NCBI GenBank assembly: GCA_025462755.1
Contig: JAOAPF010000447.1
Coordinates: forward strand, 22,328 to 86,327
Direction: 5' to 3'
DNA length: 64,000 bases
Source: Edaphobacter sp.
GTDB taxonomy: Bacteria; Acidobacteriota; Terriglobia; Terriglobales; Acidobacteriaceae
Under the pieces are notes generated by a model. That model made no database searches. It was not told the origin of the DNA and saw only the letters and a program-made list of their open reading frames with translations. Shown piece by piece: positions 1 through 9,771 of the stretch. Positions within the stretch are counted from its first letter, which is position 1. Every line of letters starts with the position of its first letter. The position numbers were made by a program, and so were the translations under genes.

Positions 1-301
1 ACTTTGGTGCAGAGGAGGTCAGCTCGGCTCGCGTGACTCGTGTGGGAGCGGTGGAGTTGATAGAACGGCGCGTTCGGTGATGCGTTGATTGGTGTCGCGT
101 GTGGACCTGGCTTGGAGCAGCGGTATGTCTGTGGGCGCCATGCGCCGGCTCGGCGCTGTGTTTCCTGTGAGTTGGAGTCGTTGGGCCGGTCCTGGTCTTG
201 TGGACGGTGTGGTGCGTTGACTTCGCCACGCTGTTGGCGGGGAAAAAGTACACGGCTGCGAGCGCCAGAAAGGCTGAGATGGGGGCGTTCGAACGCATCA
301 T
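1..301 (-). CDS. N-terminus of a secreted His/Thr-rich protein, truncated by the window edge
   Basis: Reverse-strand translation from ATG at 301 is open to base 1: MMRSNAPISAFLALAAVYFFPANSVAKSTHHTVHKTRTGPTTPTHRKHSAEPAHGAHRHTAAPSQVHTRHQSTHHRTRR... Signal-peptide-like start followed by a low-complexity H/T/R/P linker. Not in the ORF track because it runs off the edge. Confidence 0.55.
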   Translation of the reverse strand, partial: MMRSNAPISAFLALAAVYFFPANSVAKSTHHTVHKTRTGPTTPTHRKHSAEPAHGAHRHTAAPSQVHTRHQSTHHRTRRSINSTAPTRVTRAELTSSAPK

Positions 302-427
302 GATTTCGGAGGCGCGGAACGCCAGAGCATTTTCTACACTAACCGTTGGCTCGCTGCAGGGTAAGTGATCAGGTCGGTTCCGTGTACTGGTCGATTAACA
401 CTGCGACGTTAACCTGAGCAGCAGAGA

Positions 428-2050
428 TTATTTTTGCTGGCTTGCCCAGGTCTGGAGGTCGGCGGAGGTTTGGAGACGGTCTTGTAAAAGTGCGTCCAGC
501 AGGGCGCGAGTGGAGACGGCGGCGAAGGGTTGGTCAAAGTACGCGGGGGTCTTCTGGTTCGGAAGCTTCACGATGTAGGCAGGGCGCGGATCGAACTCGC
601 CGCCGTGGCTGGCTGCCTCGTCTTCGTCTGTCCAGGTCATGGAATCTTTCCAGATGAAGCTTGTCCGCCAGGAGTGGTCGCCCATCACGATGATGGTTGC
701 GGTATCCCAATCGTTATTCCTTTCGAGGAGCTGACGCATGTGAGCGAGGTAGCGGTCGGCCAGAGCGAGATTGTCGATGTAGGAGGTGTGCTTGGTGCTA
801 AAGACTTTCTTGCTCCGATCGTAAAAGCCGTACGGGTGAGGGATGGGCATGTGCAGGAAGAGAAAGTTAATGGAGGGATCGGTCAGGTAGGCGTCGCCCG
901 CTGCGAGGAGTTTACGGTAGTCGGTGGAGTGCTGGCGAATGTCGCGGGACTCGTCGCTGGGTGCGCCCGGGCCGCGGCCGAAGAGATGTTTGGTGTCGAG
1001 CCAGAGTCGGCGGAAGGGTCGGAAAAGGCCGACAGCAAGAGAACGATTCGGCGACAGGTTGGCTGGCGTGGATTCGCGGTAAGTCCAGAAGCAGTGATCG
1101 AGGACCTCCGGCATGATGCGGCAGTAGGGGTTGTACCAGCCGGCGATTCCGGTGACATAGCCGGCGTCAATCGCATCCTGAAAGACGGTCTCGTGTTGCT
1201 GGAATGGCATCCACTTGCCGGTTGAGGGATCTTTGAGAGAGAGAAGAAAGCCGCGGGCAGAGATGTTGACGGCGTTGGAGGGGAGGCCCGTGAAGAGTGT
1301 AGGAACGATGTAGCGGGTGTATTCGCCGCCCGGGACGACGTGAGTGAAGACGGTCGATTGCGCGGCCAGTTGATCGAAGGCTGGAAGTTTGAGGCCGGAG
1401 AAGCGGCGTTCGTACAGCTGCTGGTACGAGAGTTCGTCGAGCAGGAGCCAGACGATGCGCTGACGCGGTTGCGTGGAAGCGAGTTGGGGCTTGTGCAGCG
1501 TGGGAGCAGGGTTGAGATTGCGCGCCTGCAAGCCACTCCAGACCAGCTGCGCGAAGATGAGCACACCGGTGAATGCGAAGATGCCCAGGATGGCGGCGGC
1601 CGTGCGCTGGATCTTGTCAAAGCGCGGAAAAAACGTTTTCCAGCGAACCGCGATCGCAATCAGGGCGGTGAGGCAGACGCTCGCGACGAGATAAGTGAGC
1701 CAGTCGGGAACCTCGGTCCCGGAGAAATTGGCGACCGTGTGGAGAAGAATCGATGGCAGCGCGAGAAGAAAGGCGGACCAGATGATGACACGAAGAGGGC
1801 CGGGCCGTTCTGCAAGATAAAGCAACGCAGTAAGCAGCAGCGAGAGGGTGATGACGTAGACGATAATCGGAATGATGACCGAAGAGGCCGAACCGATAAG
1901 GTGATAGACAAGATCGTGATCCGTGGCGATTAGAGGACCGGTGAGGTCAAGCAGATACAGATTGGCGAGGCCAAATGCGACCATGGCCGGATGGGTGAGC
2001 GGCCGCACAGCCTGTTTTCTTTCAGGACGGGGTAAACAGGATGCGAACAT
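428..2050 (-). CDS. Membrane-anchored sulfatase / alkaline phosphatase superfamily protein
   Basis: 540 aa ORF with N-terminal TM helices, then WLLLDELSYQQLY, FTHVVPGGEYT and IIVMGDHSWR motifs typical of the AlkP/sulfatase fold. Confidence 0.75.
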   Translation of the reverse strand: MFASCLPRPERKQAVRPLTHPAMVAFGLANLYLLDLTGPLIATDHDLVYHLIGSASSVIIPIIVYVITLSLLLTALLYLAERPGPLRVIIWSAFLLALPSILLHTVANFSGTEVPDWLTYLVASVCLTALIAIAVRWKTFFPRFDKIQRTAAAILGIFAFTGVLIFAQLVWSGLQARNLNPAPTLHKPQLASTQPRQRIVWLLLDELSYQQLYERRFSGLKLPAFDQLAAQSTVFTHVVPGGEYTRYIVPTLFTGLPSNAVNISARGFLLSLKDPSTGKWMPFQQHETVFQDAIDAGYVTGIAGWYNPYCRIMPEVLDHCFWTYRESTPANLSPNRSLAVGLFRPFRRLWLDTKHLFGRGPGAPSDESRDIRQHSTDYRKLLAAGDAYLTDPSINFLFLHMPIPHPYGFYDRSKKVFSTKHTSYIDNLALADRYLAHMRQLLERNNDWDTATIIVMGDHSWRTSFIWKDSMTWTDEDEAASHGGEFDPRPAYIVKLPNQKTPAYFDQPFAAVSTRALLDALLQDRLQTSADLQTWASQQK

Positions 2051-2155
2051 GCAACGGACCGTTTCAGATCAGGATAGAGATGCGGCTCCGCCCAGGCACA
2101 CGAACAGCCGGGTGTTGCAAGCAGAGTATTGGGCGTTCTCTCCGATGTCAACGGG

Positions 2156-2410
2156 CTAAAACGGGCGGGACTGCGGAATGCCCTTGGGAGTTTTGACGAA
2201 GAGGTTTTTGAGACGGCGACGAAAATAAAATAGCGCTCCGGAGAAGACCGCACTGATCCCCTGAAAGATCAGGAGTCCCGAACCGGGATCGACATAAGCG
2301 TGGGCCTGGCGCTCAAAGGTGAAGCTGAGTGCAATAAAAAGCGTCAGCGTAATCGCGAAGTATTTCACATTGTGCGTCATTGGTGCTCCCCCAGTGGAGT
2401 TCGTCTGCAT
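2156..2410 (-). CDS. Small membrane protein with YVDPGSG motif
   Basis: 84 aa; hydrophobic N-terminus, AYVDPGSGLLIFQ motif, TM segment, basic C-terminus; same strand and just upstream of the AlkP-like gene. Confidence 0.6.
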   Translation of the reverse strand: MQTNSTGGAPMTHNVKYFAITLTLFIALSFTFERQAHAYVDPGSGLLIFQGISAVFSGALFYFRRRLKNLFVKTPKGIPQSRPF

Positions 2411-2619
2411 TGGACGACCCTACTTGGATTGAAGACGCGGTTTCCGGAGAAAAGTTTCGGCCGATTATATTTTTGATGTCGCTGTTTTGTCTTTTTCGTG
2501 TCATTGAATTCCCAAATCCGGACGAATTAAATCAAACAATTCCGCATGTCCCCACATGGCCCCGGAAGACCCGCGGATTCCATCGTCTTCCCCGCTTCCA
2601 GCTGTTTGATTTTCGACCC

Positions 2620-5600
2620 ATGGCCCGGCATGTACGATGGCTGCACCTATTAATCTTTGCAGTGCGGAGAACTAATTTGCGCGTCGCTTCGTCTACCGGC
2701 CACTTTTGCACCCGATTTCTTCCTCTGATCATCGCAGGCCTGGCTACCGTGTGTGTGGCCGCTCCCTCCAGCGAGAAACCTCATCTGCTACAGCGTCCGG
2801 CATTGAGCCAGACACAGATTGTGTTCAACTATGCGGGCGACCTCTGGAGCGTGGATCGCAAGGGAGGTCATGCCACACGGCTGACAGTTGGCGTGGGAAT
2901 TGAGACCTCGCCAATATTCTCGCCGGACGGAAGCACCATAGCGTTTACGGGCGAGTACGACGGCAACACCGATGTGTTTACCATTCCGGCTACAGGTGGC
3001 GTGCCGCATCGTGTGACCTACCATCCCTCACTCGACACAGCGGTAGGCTGGTCGCCGGATGGAAAGCAGATCGTCTTTCGTTCAGACCGCCAGGCGAGCA
3101 GCCGGTACACACAGTTGTATGCAGTCCCCGCAGCAGGCGGATTTGCGAAGGCGTTGCCGCTGCCGATGGCGTTCGAAGGACAGATCTCCAGCGACGGCGC
3201 AAGCATAGCGTACTCGCCACTCGGACCTTCGTTCAGTTTCGACTACAACCGGTATGTTGCCTGGGGAAACTACCGCGGCGGCCGCGCCAGTACGATCCGG
3301 ATCACCGGCCTGAAGGATCTTGCGAGCACGGAGATTCCGCATGAACCGGCGTCGGACCTCAATCCTGTGTGGGTCGGAAAGATGATTTACTTTCTCTCCG
3401 ATCGTAATGGCCCGATGACGCTGTACAAATATGACCCAGCGACGAAGGCAGTGACCGAGTGCCTGAAGAACGCGGGCAAGCCGGACATTCACTCATTGTC
3501 CGGCGGCCCCAGTGGTCTGGTGTACGACCAGCTAGGCGAAATCTATCTCTACGACACCGCCAGCGGTCAATCGCACATGGTGCCGATCGATGTGACGGGC
3601 GATCTGCCCGAGGTGAGGGCGCGCATCGAGAACGTGAGTACGCAGATAGATCATGCCGGCATCTCACCCACTGGCTTGCGCGCCGTCTTTGAAGCGCATG
3701 GCGAGATCCTGACGGTCCCCGCGAAGAAGGGGCCGACGCGCGATATTACGAATACCCCCGGCGTGATGGAACGGAGTCCTGCATGGTCGCCCGATGGGCA
3801 GTCGCTTGCTTATTTCTCCGATGAGTCCGGGTTATACGCGGTCCATGTCTCGAGCCAGACGGGGAGCGGAGAGGTGAAGAAGTTTCCGCTCGCGAAGGAG
3901 CCTGCGTATTATTTCGATCCGGCGTGGGCCCCCGACTCGAAGCTCCTGGCGTTCCGCGATAACCGGCTGAAGCTGTGGATGCTCGACACCGGCACTGGCA
4001 AGCTCACCCATGTGGGCGAAGATGACTACTTCCAGACAGACAAGCGCGACATCGCCTGGTCGCCGGACTCAAAGTGGATTGCTTACTCTCAGATTGTCGC
4101 GAACCATCTGCATGCGCTGTTTCTGTATTCGGTGGAGACTGGCAAGTCGACCCGGTTTGCTGCGGACTCAGCCGATTCGCGTTTCCCCACCTTCGATCGT
4201 AACGGGAAGTACCTGTACTTCACCGCGAGTACGAACACTGGAGGAGCCACCGCAGGTCTCGATATGACAAGCGATCTGCTTTCGCTGTCGCGCAATATCT
4301 ACGCAGTTGTATTAGCTGCAGACCAGGCTTCGCCGATTGCGCCAGAGAGCGACGACGAAAAAACTCCCGCCGAGGCGCACGAGAAGGCGAAGGAGAACAC
4401 CGACGCAACACCAGCCGCCGACGCAAAGGAGGGAGAGAAGCCGCACCCCGCAGCTGCCAAGACTCCAACTCCCCCCAAGCCTGTGAAGATCGATCTTGGA
4501 GGAATCGAGAACCGCATCGTCGCACTGCCGCTACCGGCTGGCGATTATCTGGAACTGGTCGCGGGCAAGCCGGGCACACTGTACTTCCGTCAGGCTGCAG
4601 GCGGAAATCGATTCGCAGAGCGCGCAGCTACGCTGAGCCGGTTTGTCTTCGACACACGCAAAACAGAAAAATTGGCCGACCGAGTAGCAAGCTTCGATCT
4701 TTCTACCGATGGCGAAAAAATGCTGCTGGCACTGATGCCTGAAGGTATGGGCTCAGTTCGCGGTGCGGCCGCTGGCCCTGCTCCTCCAACTTACGTCATC
4801 GTTCCCGCGAATGCCCCAATCAAACCCGGCGAAGGCACAGTGTCGCTCGCCGATCTCCAGGTGCGCATCGATCCCACAGCCGAGTGGAATCAGATGTACC
4901 ACGAGGTGTGGAGAGTCGAGCGCTCGTACTTCTACGATCCCAACTTTCATGGCGTGAATACCGTGGAGGAGGAGAAGCGGCTTGAACCATATGTGCAGTC
5001 GATCGCCTCACGCAGCGACCTCAACTACATCTTCCAGGAGATGCTTAGCGGCTTCTCCGTCGGACATCTGCGCGGCACCGGTGGAGCAATTCCAGAGGCG
5101 AAGCGGGTTCCAGGCGGACTACTGGGCGCCGACTACACCATCGAAAATGGCCACTACTGCCTCGCTAAAATTCTTGTCGGAGGCATCTGGAATCCGGAGG
5201 AGAAGGCTCCATTAGCTGAACCTGGATTAAACGTGCACACGGGCGACTGCATCCTGGCTATCGGCGGCGCAGAGGTGAAGGCCGACGACGATATCCAGCG
5301 GCTGCTCGAAGGGACAGCAGGCCATGCGATCACGCTGCACGTTGCCTCAGCTAACGGCAGCAACGGGCGGGACATCACTCTAATTCCGATTCGCAGCGAG
5401 GCCGCTCTGCGCAACAGCGAGTGGATCGCAGACAACCAGCGCAAGGTAGATAAGCTCTCTGGCGGAAAGCTGGCGTATGTCTATCTACCGGATACCGGGG
5501 CCGGCGGATTCACCAACTTCAACCGCTTCTACTTCTCTCAACTGGACAAGCAGGGTGCAGTGATCGACGAGCGCTTCAACGGCGGCGGCCAGATGGCCGA

Positions 5601-6072
5601 CTACATCATTGAAGCGATGCAACGGAAGACGGTCGGATATTGGGCGTATCGCTATGGCGCGACGCAGAAGACGGTGAACGCGTCGATCCCTGGACCCAAG
5701 GTGATGATCGTCAATGAGGTCGCCGGCTCGGGCGGCGATGCGATGCCATGGCTCTTTCATCAGGAGAAGGTCGGCACCTTGATTGGCAAGCGTACATGGG
5801 GTGGCCTGGTCGGTATCGGAGCGATTCCGGTGCTGATGGACGGAGGCAACGTAACGTCGCCGAGCTTTGGCTACTTCTCGCCGGAAGGCAAGTGGCAGAT
5901 TGAGAACCATGGCACGGACCCCGATGTAGTGGTCGAGCAGGATCCGAAGGCGGTGAGCGAAGGGCACGATCCGCAGTTGGAAAAGGCGGTAAGTGTAGCG
6001 ATGCAGGAGCTCGCGCAGCATCCGGTGCAGGAAACGGCGAAGCCTCCGTATCCCAACTATCACAAAAAATAA
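2620..6072 (+). CDS. Tricorn-type protease (WD40-like/PD40 propeller, PDZ, S41 peptidase)
   Basis: PD40 repeats (TSPIFSPDGSTIAFTGEYDG, WSPDSKWIAYS), C-terminal S41 with GSGGDAMPWLF nucleophile region. ORF opens at 2380; a signal-peptide-like start at M81 (2620) is preferred. Confidence 0.85.
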   Translation: MARHVRWLHLLIFAVRRTNLRVASSTGHFCTRFLPLIIAGLATVCVAAPSSEKPHLLQRPALSQTQIVFNYAGDLWSVDRKGGHATRLTVGVGIETSPIFSPDGSTIAFTGEYDGNTDVFTIPATGGVPHRVTYHPSLDTAVGWSPDGKQIVFRSDRQASSRYTQLYAVPAAGGFAKALPLPMAFEGQISSDGASIAYSPLGPSFSFDYNRYVAWGNYRGGRASTIRITGLKDLASTEIPHEPASDLNPVWVGKMIYFLSDRNGPMTLYKYDPATKAVTECLKNAGKPDIHSLSGGPSGLVYDQLGEIYLYDTASGQSHMVPIDVTGDLPEVRARIENVSTQIDHAGISPTGLRAVFEAHGEILTVPAKKGPTRDITNTPGVMERSPAWSPDGQSLAYFSDESGLYAVHVSSQTGSGEVKKFPLAKEPAYYFDPAWAPDSKLLAFRDNRLKLWMLDTGTGKLTHVGEDDYFQTDKRDIAWSPDSKWIAYSQIVANHLHALFLYSVETGKSTRFAADSADSRFPTFDRNGKYLYFTASTNTGGATAGLDMTSDLLSLSRNIYAVVLAADQASPIAPESDDEKTPAEAHEKAKENTDATPAADAKEGEKPHPAAAKTPTPPKPVKIDLGGIENRIVALPLPAGDYLELVAGKPGTLYFRQAAGGNRFAERAATLSRFVFDTRKTEKLADRVASFDLSTDGEKMLLALMPEGMGSVRGAAAGPAPPTYVIVPANAPIKPGEGTVSLADLQVRIDPTAEWNQMYHEVWRVERSYFYDPNFHGVNTVEEEKRLEPYVQSIASRSDLNYIFQEMLSGFSVGHLRGTGGAIPEAKRVPGGLLGADYTIENGHYCLAKILVGGIWNPEEKAPLAEPGLNVHTGDCILAIGGAEVKADDDIQRLLEGTAGHAITLHVASANGSNGRDITLIPIRSEAALRNSEWIADNQRKVDKLSGGKLAYVYLPDTGAGGFTNFNRFYFSQLDKQGAVIDERFNGGGQMADYIIEAMQRKTVGYWAYRYGATQKTVNASIPGPKVMIVNEVAGSGGDAMPWLFHQEKVGTLIGKRTWGGLVGIGAIPVLMDGGNVTSPSFGYFSPEGKWQIENHGTDPDVVVEQDPKAVSEGHDPQLEKAVSVAMQELAQHPVQETAKPPYPNYHKK

Positions 6073-6077
6073 AAAGT

Positions 6078-6107
6078 GAGGATGCGGCCGAGTCACCCCG
6101 CATCCTC
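6078..6107 (-). terminator. Rho-independent terminator for the 6118-7499 minus-strand genes
   Basis: Perfect 10-bp stem GAGGATGCGG/CCGCATCCTC, followed on the minus strand by CTTTTTATTTTTT. Confidence 0.7.
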
Positions 6108-6117
6108 CTTATCCGCC

Positions 6118-6618
6118 CTATACATCCAACCCCGCGGCTATCGCGACGGAATGCGCCGCACTCTCGATCTGGCCTGGGTCTTTGGTGGAGATCGCCATCG
6201 CCAGAACAATGACAGACGAGGCGATGCTCACAGCCTTGTCGATCCTCTGGAGTCTGTCGAGCGCGTGATCTGCAGCTTTCGTCGCGAGAGCGATTTGAGC
6301 TACGGACTGATCTGCATTGGCCAACGTGATGTTTGCGTCTTGAATCGCGAAGCTCGTGGCAACGTTCATCAGGGAGTAGACGTAGCCCTGCAGCTGAACG
6401 ATCGCCGGGTCGGTGAGCTTGCTCCCCGCGGCAATGCCGTTCAGGCGAACCTGTCCGATCTCCACGGCGATGTCGTGAAACGATTGGGCCAGCTTTTGCA
6501 TCTGGTCGTCAGAGAGAGCTGTGGTAACCGGCGGGACGGGAGGTGGCGTCTTCGTGGCAGAAGCTGGCGTCTTCATGGCAGGAGCTGGCGTCTTGATGGC
6601 AGGGGTTGGCGTCTTCAT
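6118..6618 (-). CDS. Hypothetical protein with N-terminal KTP repeats
   Basis: MKTPTPAIKTPAPAMKTPASATKTPPP... start lies 2 nt after the upstream stop, suggesting coupling. Confidence 0.5.
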   Translation of the reverse strand: MKTPTPAIKTPAPAMKTPASATKTPPPVPPVTTALSDDQMQKLAQSFHDIAVEIGQVRLNGIAAGSKLTDPAIVQLQGYVYSLMNVATSFAIQDANITLANADQSVAQIALATKAADHALDRLQRIDKAVSIASSVIVLAMAISTKDPGQIESAAHSVAIAAGLDV

Positions 6619-6620
6619 GG
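6544..6620. repeat. 21-bp tandem repeat, about 3.7 copies
   Basis: TGGCGTCTTCGTGGCAGAAGC / TGGCGTCTTCATGGCAGGAGC / TGGCGTCTTGATGGCAGGGGT / TGGCGTCTTCATGG. Confidence 0.9.
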
Positions 6621-7499
6621 TTAGTTCGACCTCGATTGAATCTCGGAGAGTGCCGCCTTCAGCGATAGGGCAAGGGGCCTGACCTGTTTGCATATCTCAA
6701 CGACGCCTGCCTTCCCTGCTGCTTGCTGCTTCAGCTTGGCATGTAGCGCGGAGATGTCATCCATGACTTTGCCGTAGGCGGCGATGTTATCTTTGCGGGA
6801 TTGCATCGCTAATTTGTCGTGCGCGTATTGGCGCTGCACCAGGATGAGGGTAAGCCGTTCGGTGGGTTGCGCGCTCGCCATTGGCCCTTTATAGAAGTTG
6901 TCCAGGCTAAGCTCTTCATTGGAGAGCAGCAGCGCGTAGTCCACGGTGATCACTTTCTTGAGCGCCTGCGTGAGGGCCTGGATGGCCGGATCGTTCTGCT
7001 GGATGAGCTGCCCGAGCTGTTTTTCCCGATAGCCTCTACTGGCTGCATCAGCGAGAGATTTGAGGATACTCTGCGCGGCATTGCCAGCGGAGGCCGTATT
7101 TGCCGATAAACTGGAATTCGCTCCTGTAGCAGTTACATTTTTTTCGATCCTGGCGTCGTAGCCCATGGGCTCGTTGGAGGCTAGCTTGCCGAGGGCATCG
7201 AAGTAGTCCGCCAGAATGCTCTCGTCATTTGCGAGGTGGTCCGCTATCTCCTGATACGGCTTGCAGTCCTGGGCTTGTTGGGCCGGGGGACGCTCTGCCT
7301 GCGGCGTGTTCTCGAAGAGTGTGTTTTGGCGTGCGCAGGTTTCGGCAACGTCGTTGGAGACTCTGGGGAGAGAGACTCTGGCTTCGTCGGAGAGCTGCGA
7401 GAGGCCGGCTGCGTCGTCCAGGTTTACGCATCCGTTGGCGGCCAGAAGGAGCGCTGCACCTGCAACGATTCGCGCAGAGAGCCTTTGAGGGAGGAACAT
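6621..7499 (-). CDS. Putative lipoprotein, unknown function
   Basis: MFLPQRLSARIVAGAALLLAANGC lipobox-like signal; ORF extends to 7556 but M at 7499 fits a signal peptide. Confidence 0.6.
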   Translation of the reverse strand: MFLPQRLSARIVAGAALLLAANGCVNLDDAAGLSQLSDEARVSLPRVSNDVAETCARQNTLFENTPQAERPPAQQAQDCKPYQEIADHLANDESILADYFDALGKLASNEPMGYDARIEKNVTATGANSSLSANTASAGNAAQSILKSLADAASRGYREKQLGQLIQQNDPAIQALTQALKKVITVDYALLLSNEELSLDNFYKGPMASAQPTERLTLILVQRQYAHDKLAMQSRKDNIAAYGKVMDDISALHAKLKQQAAGKAGVVEICKQVRPLALSLKAALSEIQSRSN

Positions 7500-7573
7500 C
7501 GAGACCTCTTTTCCGGAGAAGCCTTGACTGTATTTGAAGCTGGGGGATTTTTCCACTCAAGGGAGGGATTGCT

Positions 7574-8017
7574 TCAGCTCTTTGCAGGAGTTTCGGTGTG
7601 CGCCTGAACCAGCCACTTCGTGGTGCCGGGTTGGCGGGCCCACACCGTGGTTGAGTTGTTGTCGTAGTTCTTTCGCTGGGGTTTGTCCTCCGTGCCGCAG
7701 TTGAAGGTATTGACGACGTGATACGCGGTGAGGGCGGAGTCGGGTGAGAGGATGCGAACCTGGAGATCGCGGAGTTCGTACGACTCGATTTTGCAATGTT
7801 TCAGGTTAACCAGCAGAGCATCGACCGCCTGGATGCGTTCATCCACTTCGATGAAATCTTTCGCGAAGAGACGGCGCACGGTGGCGAAGTCGCCTTCGGC
7901 CATGGTGGTCCAGAGGTGCTGCTCGAGATTGACGATTTCGATCGGCGCAGGGGTGGGTGCCGCGGTTTGAGCAGAGGAATATGTAGCAAGCGCAAAAAGA
8001 AGGAGGAGGGGACGCAT
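7574..8017 (-). CDS. Secreted NTF2-like (DUF4440-like) protein
   Basis: Signal peptide plus LEQHLWTTMAEGDFATVRRLFAKDFIEVD...TTKWLVQAHTET, typical of NTF2-like folds. Confidence 0.65.
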   Translation of the reverse strand: MRPLLLLFALATYSSAQTAAPTPAPIEIVNLEQHLWTTMAEGDFATVRRLFAKDFIEVDERIQAVDALLVNLKHCKIESYELRDLQVRILSPDSALTAYHVVNTFNCGTEDKPQRKNYDNNSTTVWARQPGTTKWLVQAHTETPAKS

Positions 8018-8059
8018 GACGCTATGGTAGCGTCATGCCCTCCTCCGTGTGCACTGGAA

Positions 8060-8467
8060 TTACTTGGTTCCGGCTGCGGTGTTTGGGGTACCTACTTTAC
8101 GGATCGAAGCGTCAACGATGGCATAGAGCAGCTGGCCGTGATCGCTGCGGGCTTTGGCCTTGATGTATTCACCAGCGCGTTGGCCAGTCGCGGCGTCGTC
8201 GGGGAGACTGAGGCCGCGAGTGTGGGCCGAGATTTCGGCGAGTTCCTGGACGATATCGAAGAAGTTTTCTTCGTTTTTGCCGGAGAGTTGCCAGCAGGCG
8301 GAGACGGTGCAGGTGAGGATCTGTTCGGTCGTCCAATTGTGGGGCTCGTTGGAGTCCGCTGGTGGAGTGATGACGGTGACGGGAGACTTCGGCTGCTGCT
8401 GTGCGGTCGCGGTTAGAGTAGCGGCAGCGAGAGTGAGGCAAAGGGCGATTTTATTGACTGAGCGCAT
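8060..8467 (-). CDS. Hypothetical secreted protein
   Basis: 135 aa with signal peptide (MRSVNKIALCLTLAAATLTATAQ). Confidence 0.5.
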   Translation of the reverse strand: MRSVNKIALCLTLAAATLTATAQQQPKSPVTVITPPADSNEPHNWTTEQILTCTVSACWQLSGKNEENFFDIVQELAEISAHTRGLSLPDDAATGQRAGEYIKAKARSDHGQLLYAIVDASIRKVGTPNTAAGTK

Positions 8468-8485
8468 GTGGTCGTTCCTTTAGGG

Positions 8486-8902
8486 TTAGTAGGGGTTCCG
8501 ACGGTAGTAGTTGTCTTTGTTGCGTTTGTTTTGGGCAGATTGGCCTATCACTGCGCCGATGCCGGCTCCGGCAGCTCCGCCGATGACCGTGCCTTTGAGG
8601 CCGCCCCCAAACAGCGCGCCGAGTGCCGCGCCGCCGGCTCCGCCGATAAGGGCTCCCTTACCGGGGCCGATGCCGCCTTGGCGATTATCATTGTGGTAAC
8701 CGGGATTGTTGTCGCGGCGTGGGTTGTAGTTGTTGTTGTAACGGGGGTCGCGATTGCTGTAGTAGTCGCCACCGCGGGCGCCGTTGCGCATGCCGTTGTA
8801 GTAAGCGTTGTCGTTGTTATGGTGGTTCTGCGCGGCCACAGGAACAAAGCTGGTCGCGACCAGGAGGGGAATTATGAAAACCGCTTTTCTAAACCTGCTC
8901 AT
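8486..8902 (-). CDS. Glycine-zipper secreted/outer membrane protein
   Basis: Signal peptide, N/Y/R-rich segment, then GKGALIGGAGGAALGALFGGGLKGTVIGGAAGAGIGAVIG glycine zipper. Confidence 0.65.
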   Translation of the reverse strand: MSRFRKAVFIIPLLVATSFVPVAAQNHHNNDNAYYNGMRNGARGGDYYSNRDPRYNNNYNPRRDNNPGYHNDNRQGGIGPGKGALIGGAGGAALGALFGGGLKGTVIGGAAGAGIGAVIGQSAQNKRNKDNYYRRNPY

Positions 8903-9098
8903 CTCAGATTAGATGCGGTTTTTTGGGGTAAGAAAATTCGAGAGTACGCCTTCCATTCCTGAGGAAATATGCTGCAAAGAAACCCTTTTATTTCCACCGT
9001 TTTGCAGTTGAGCTTTTTGGCGTGTCGAAATCGGGAGCTTTGTGGAGGCTCCGGCGCGGTTTCTGCGTCTTAGTACTATCAGTTGTGCAGGAGGTGTT

Positions 9099-9770
9099 GT
9101 GAGACGAATCGCGTTGTTATGGCAAGTTTCCGGTGTCGTGGTGGCTGGAGTAGTGATGTCCGGACAAGTAGGGCTCGCGCAGCAAGCGACAACGCAGCCG
9201 ACGGCAACCAAGCCGAAGTCGAAGACTGCGGTGAAACCGGGAATGGCGGTGTGGTCCCCGGACGTGCAAAAGACGCTCGGGGTAACGGCGGAGAACTTCA
9301 ATGCGGAGGGACTGAACAAGCTGACCCCGGCGCAGCTCACCGCGCTCCTCATTTCTGCGCGGCCCGATCCGAGAAAGGGTTTGCTCACCTGTCCGGCGAG
9401 CGGGGCGATACCGGCGGGAAGGGTCAAGGTGCTCGTGACCGTGGCGGGGGACGATCCTACGGGAGCGATTGCCGCGGCGATTCGTCAGGCAGTGGCATCC
9501 CTCAACGCGGTGGACGTGGTGGACTCGGCGTCAACTGCGGACCGCGCGCTACATGTCGTGGTCCAGGAACAGACCGTCAACAAGCGTACGATCGGATTTA
9601 CAGCTTCTTATCTGACGGCGACTCCGTGCAGCGAGGAGATCGGTGGCAGGAAGACGGATGTGGAGTTGAAGGGAACCCTGGGGACGTATTCCAACGCGAA
9701 GGGGCCCGGCCTCGCTAAGGATCTGGCGGCGATGTTGGATCAGGAGCTCCAAGAGCTGCGGACGAAATGA
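9099..9770 (+). CDS. Hypothetical secreted protein
   Basis: ORF 9042..9770; GTG start near 9099 gives VRRIALLWQVSGVVVAGVVMSGQVGLAQQ signal peptide. Confidence 0.5.
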   Translation: MRRIALLWQVSGVVVAGVVMSGQVGLAQQATTQPTATKPKSKTAVKPGMAVWSPDVQKTLGVTAENFNAEGLNKLTPAQLTALLISARPDPRKGLLTCPASGAIPAGRVKVLVTVAGDDPTGAIAAAIRQAVASLNAVDVVDSASTADRALHVVVQEQTVNKRTIGFTASYLTATPCSEEIGGRKTDVELKGTLGTYSNAKGPGLAKDLAAMLDQELQELRTK

Positions 9771-9771
9771 C

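Noticed and set aside
85-303. 72-aa + strand ORF
   Set aside because: Cys/Arg/Trp-rich with no plausible fold; the minus strand provides a better signal-peptide CDS.
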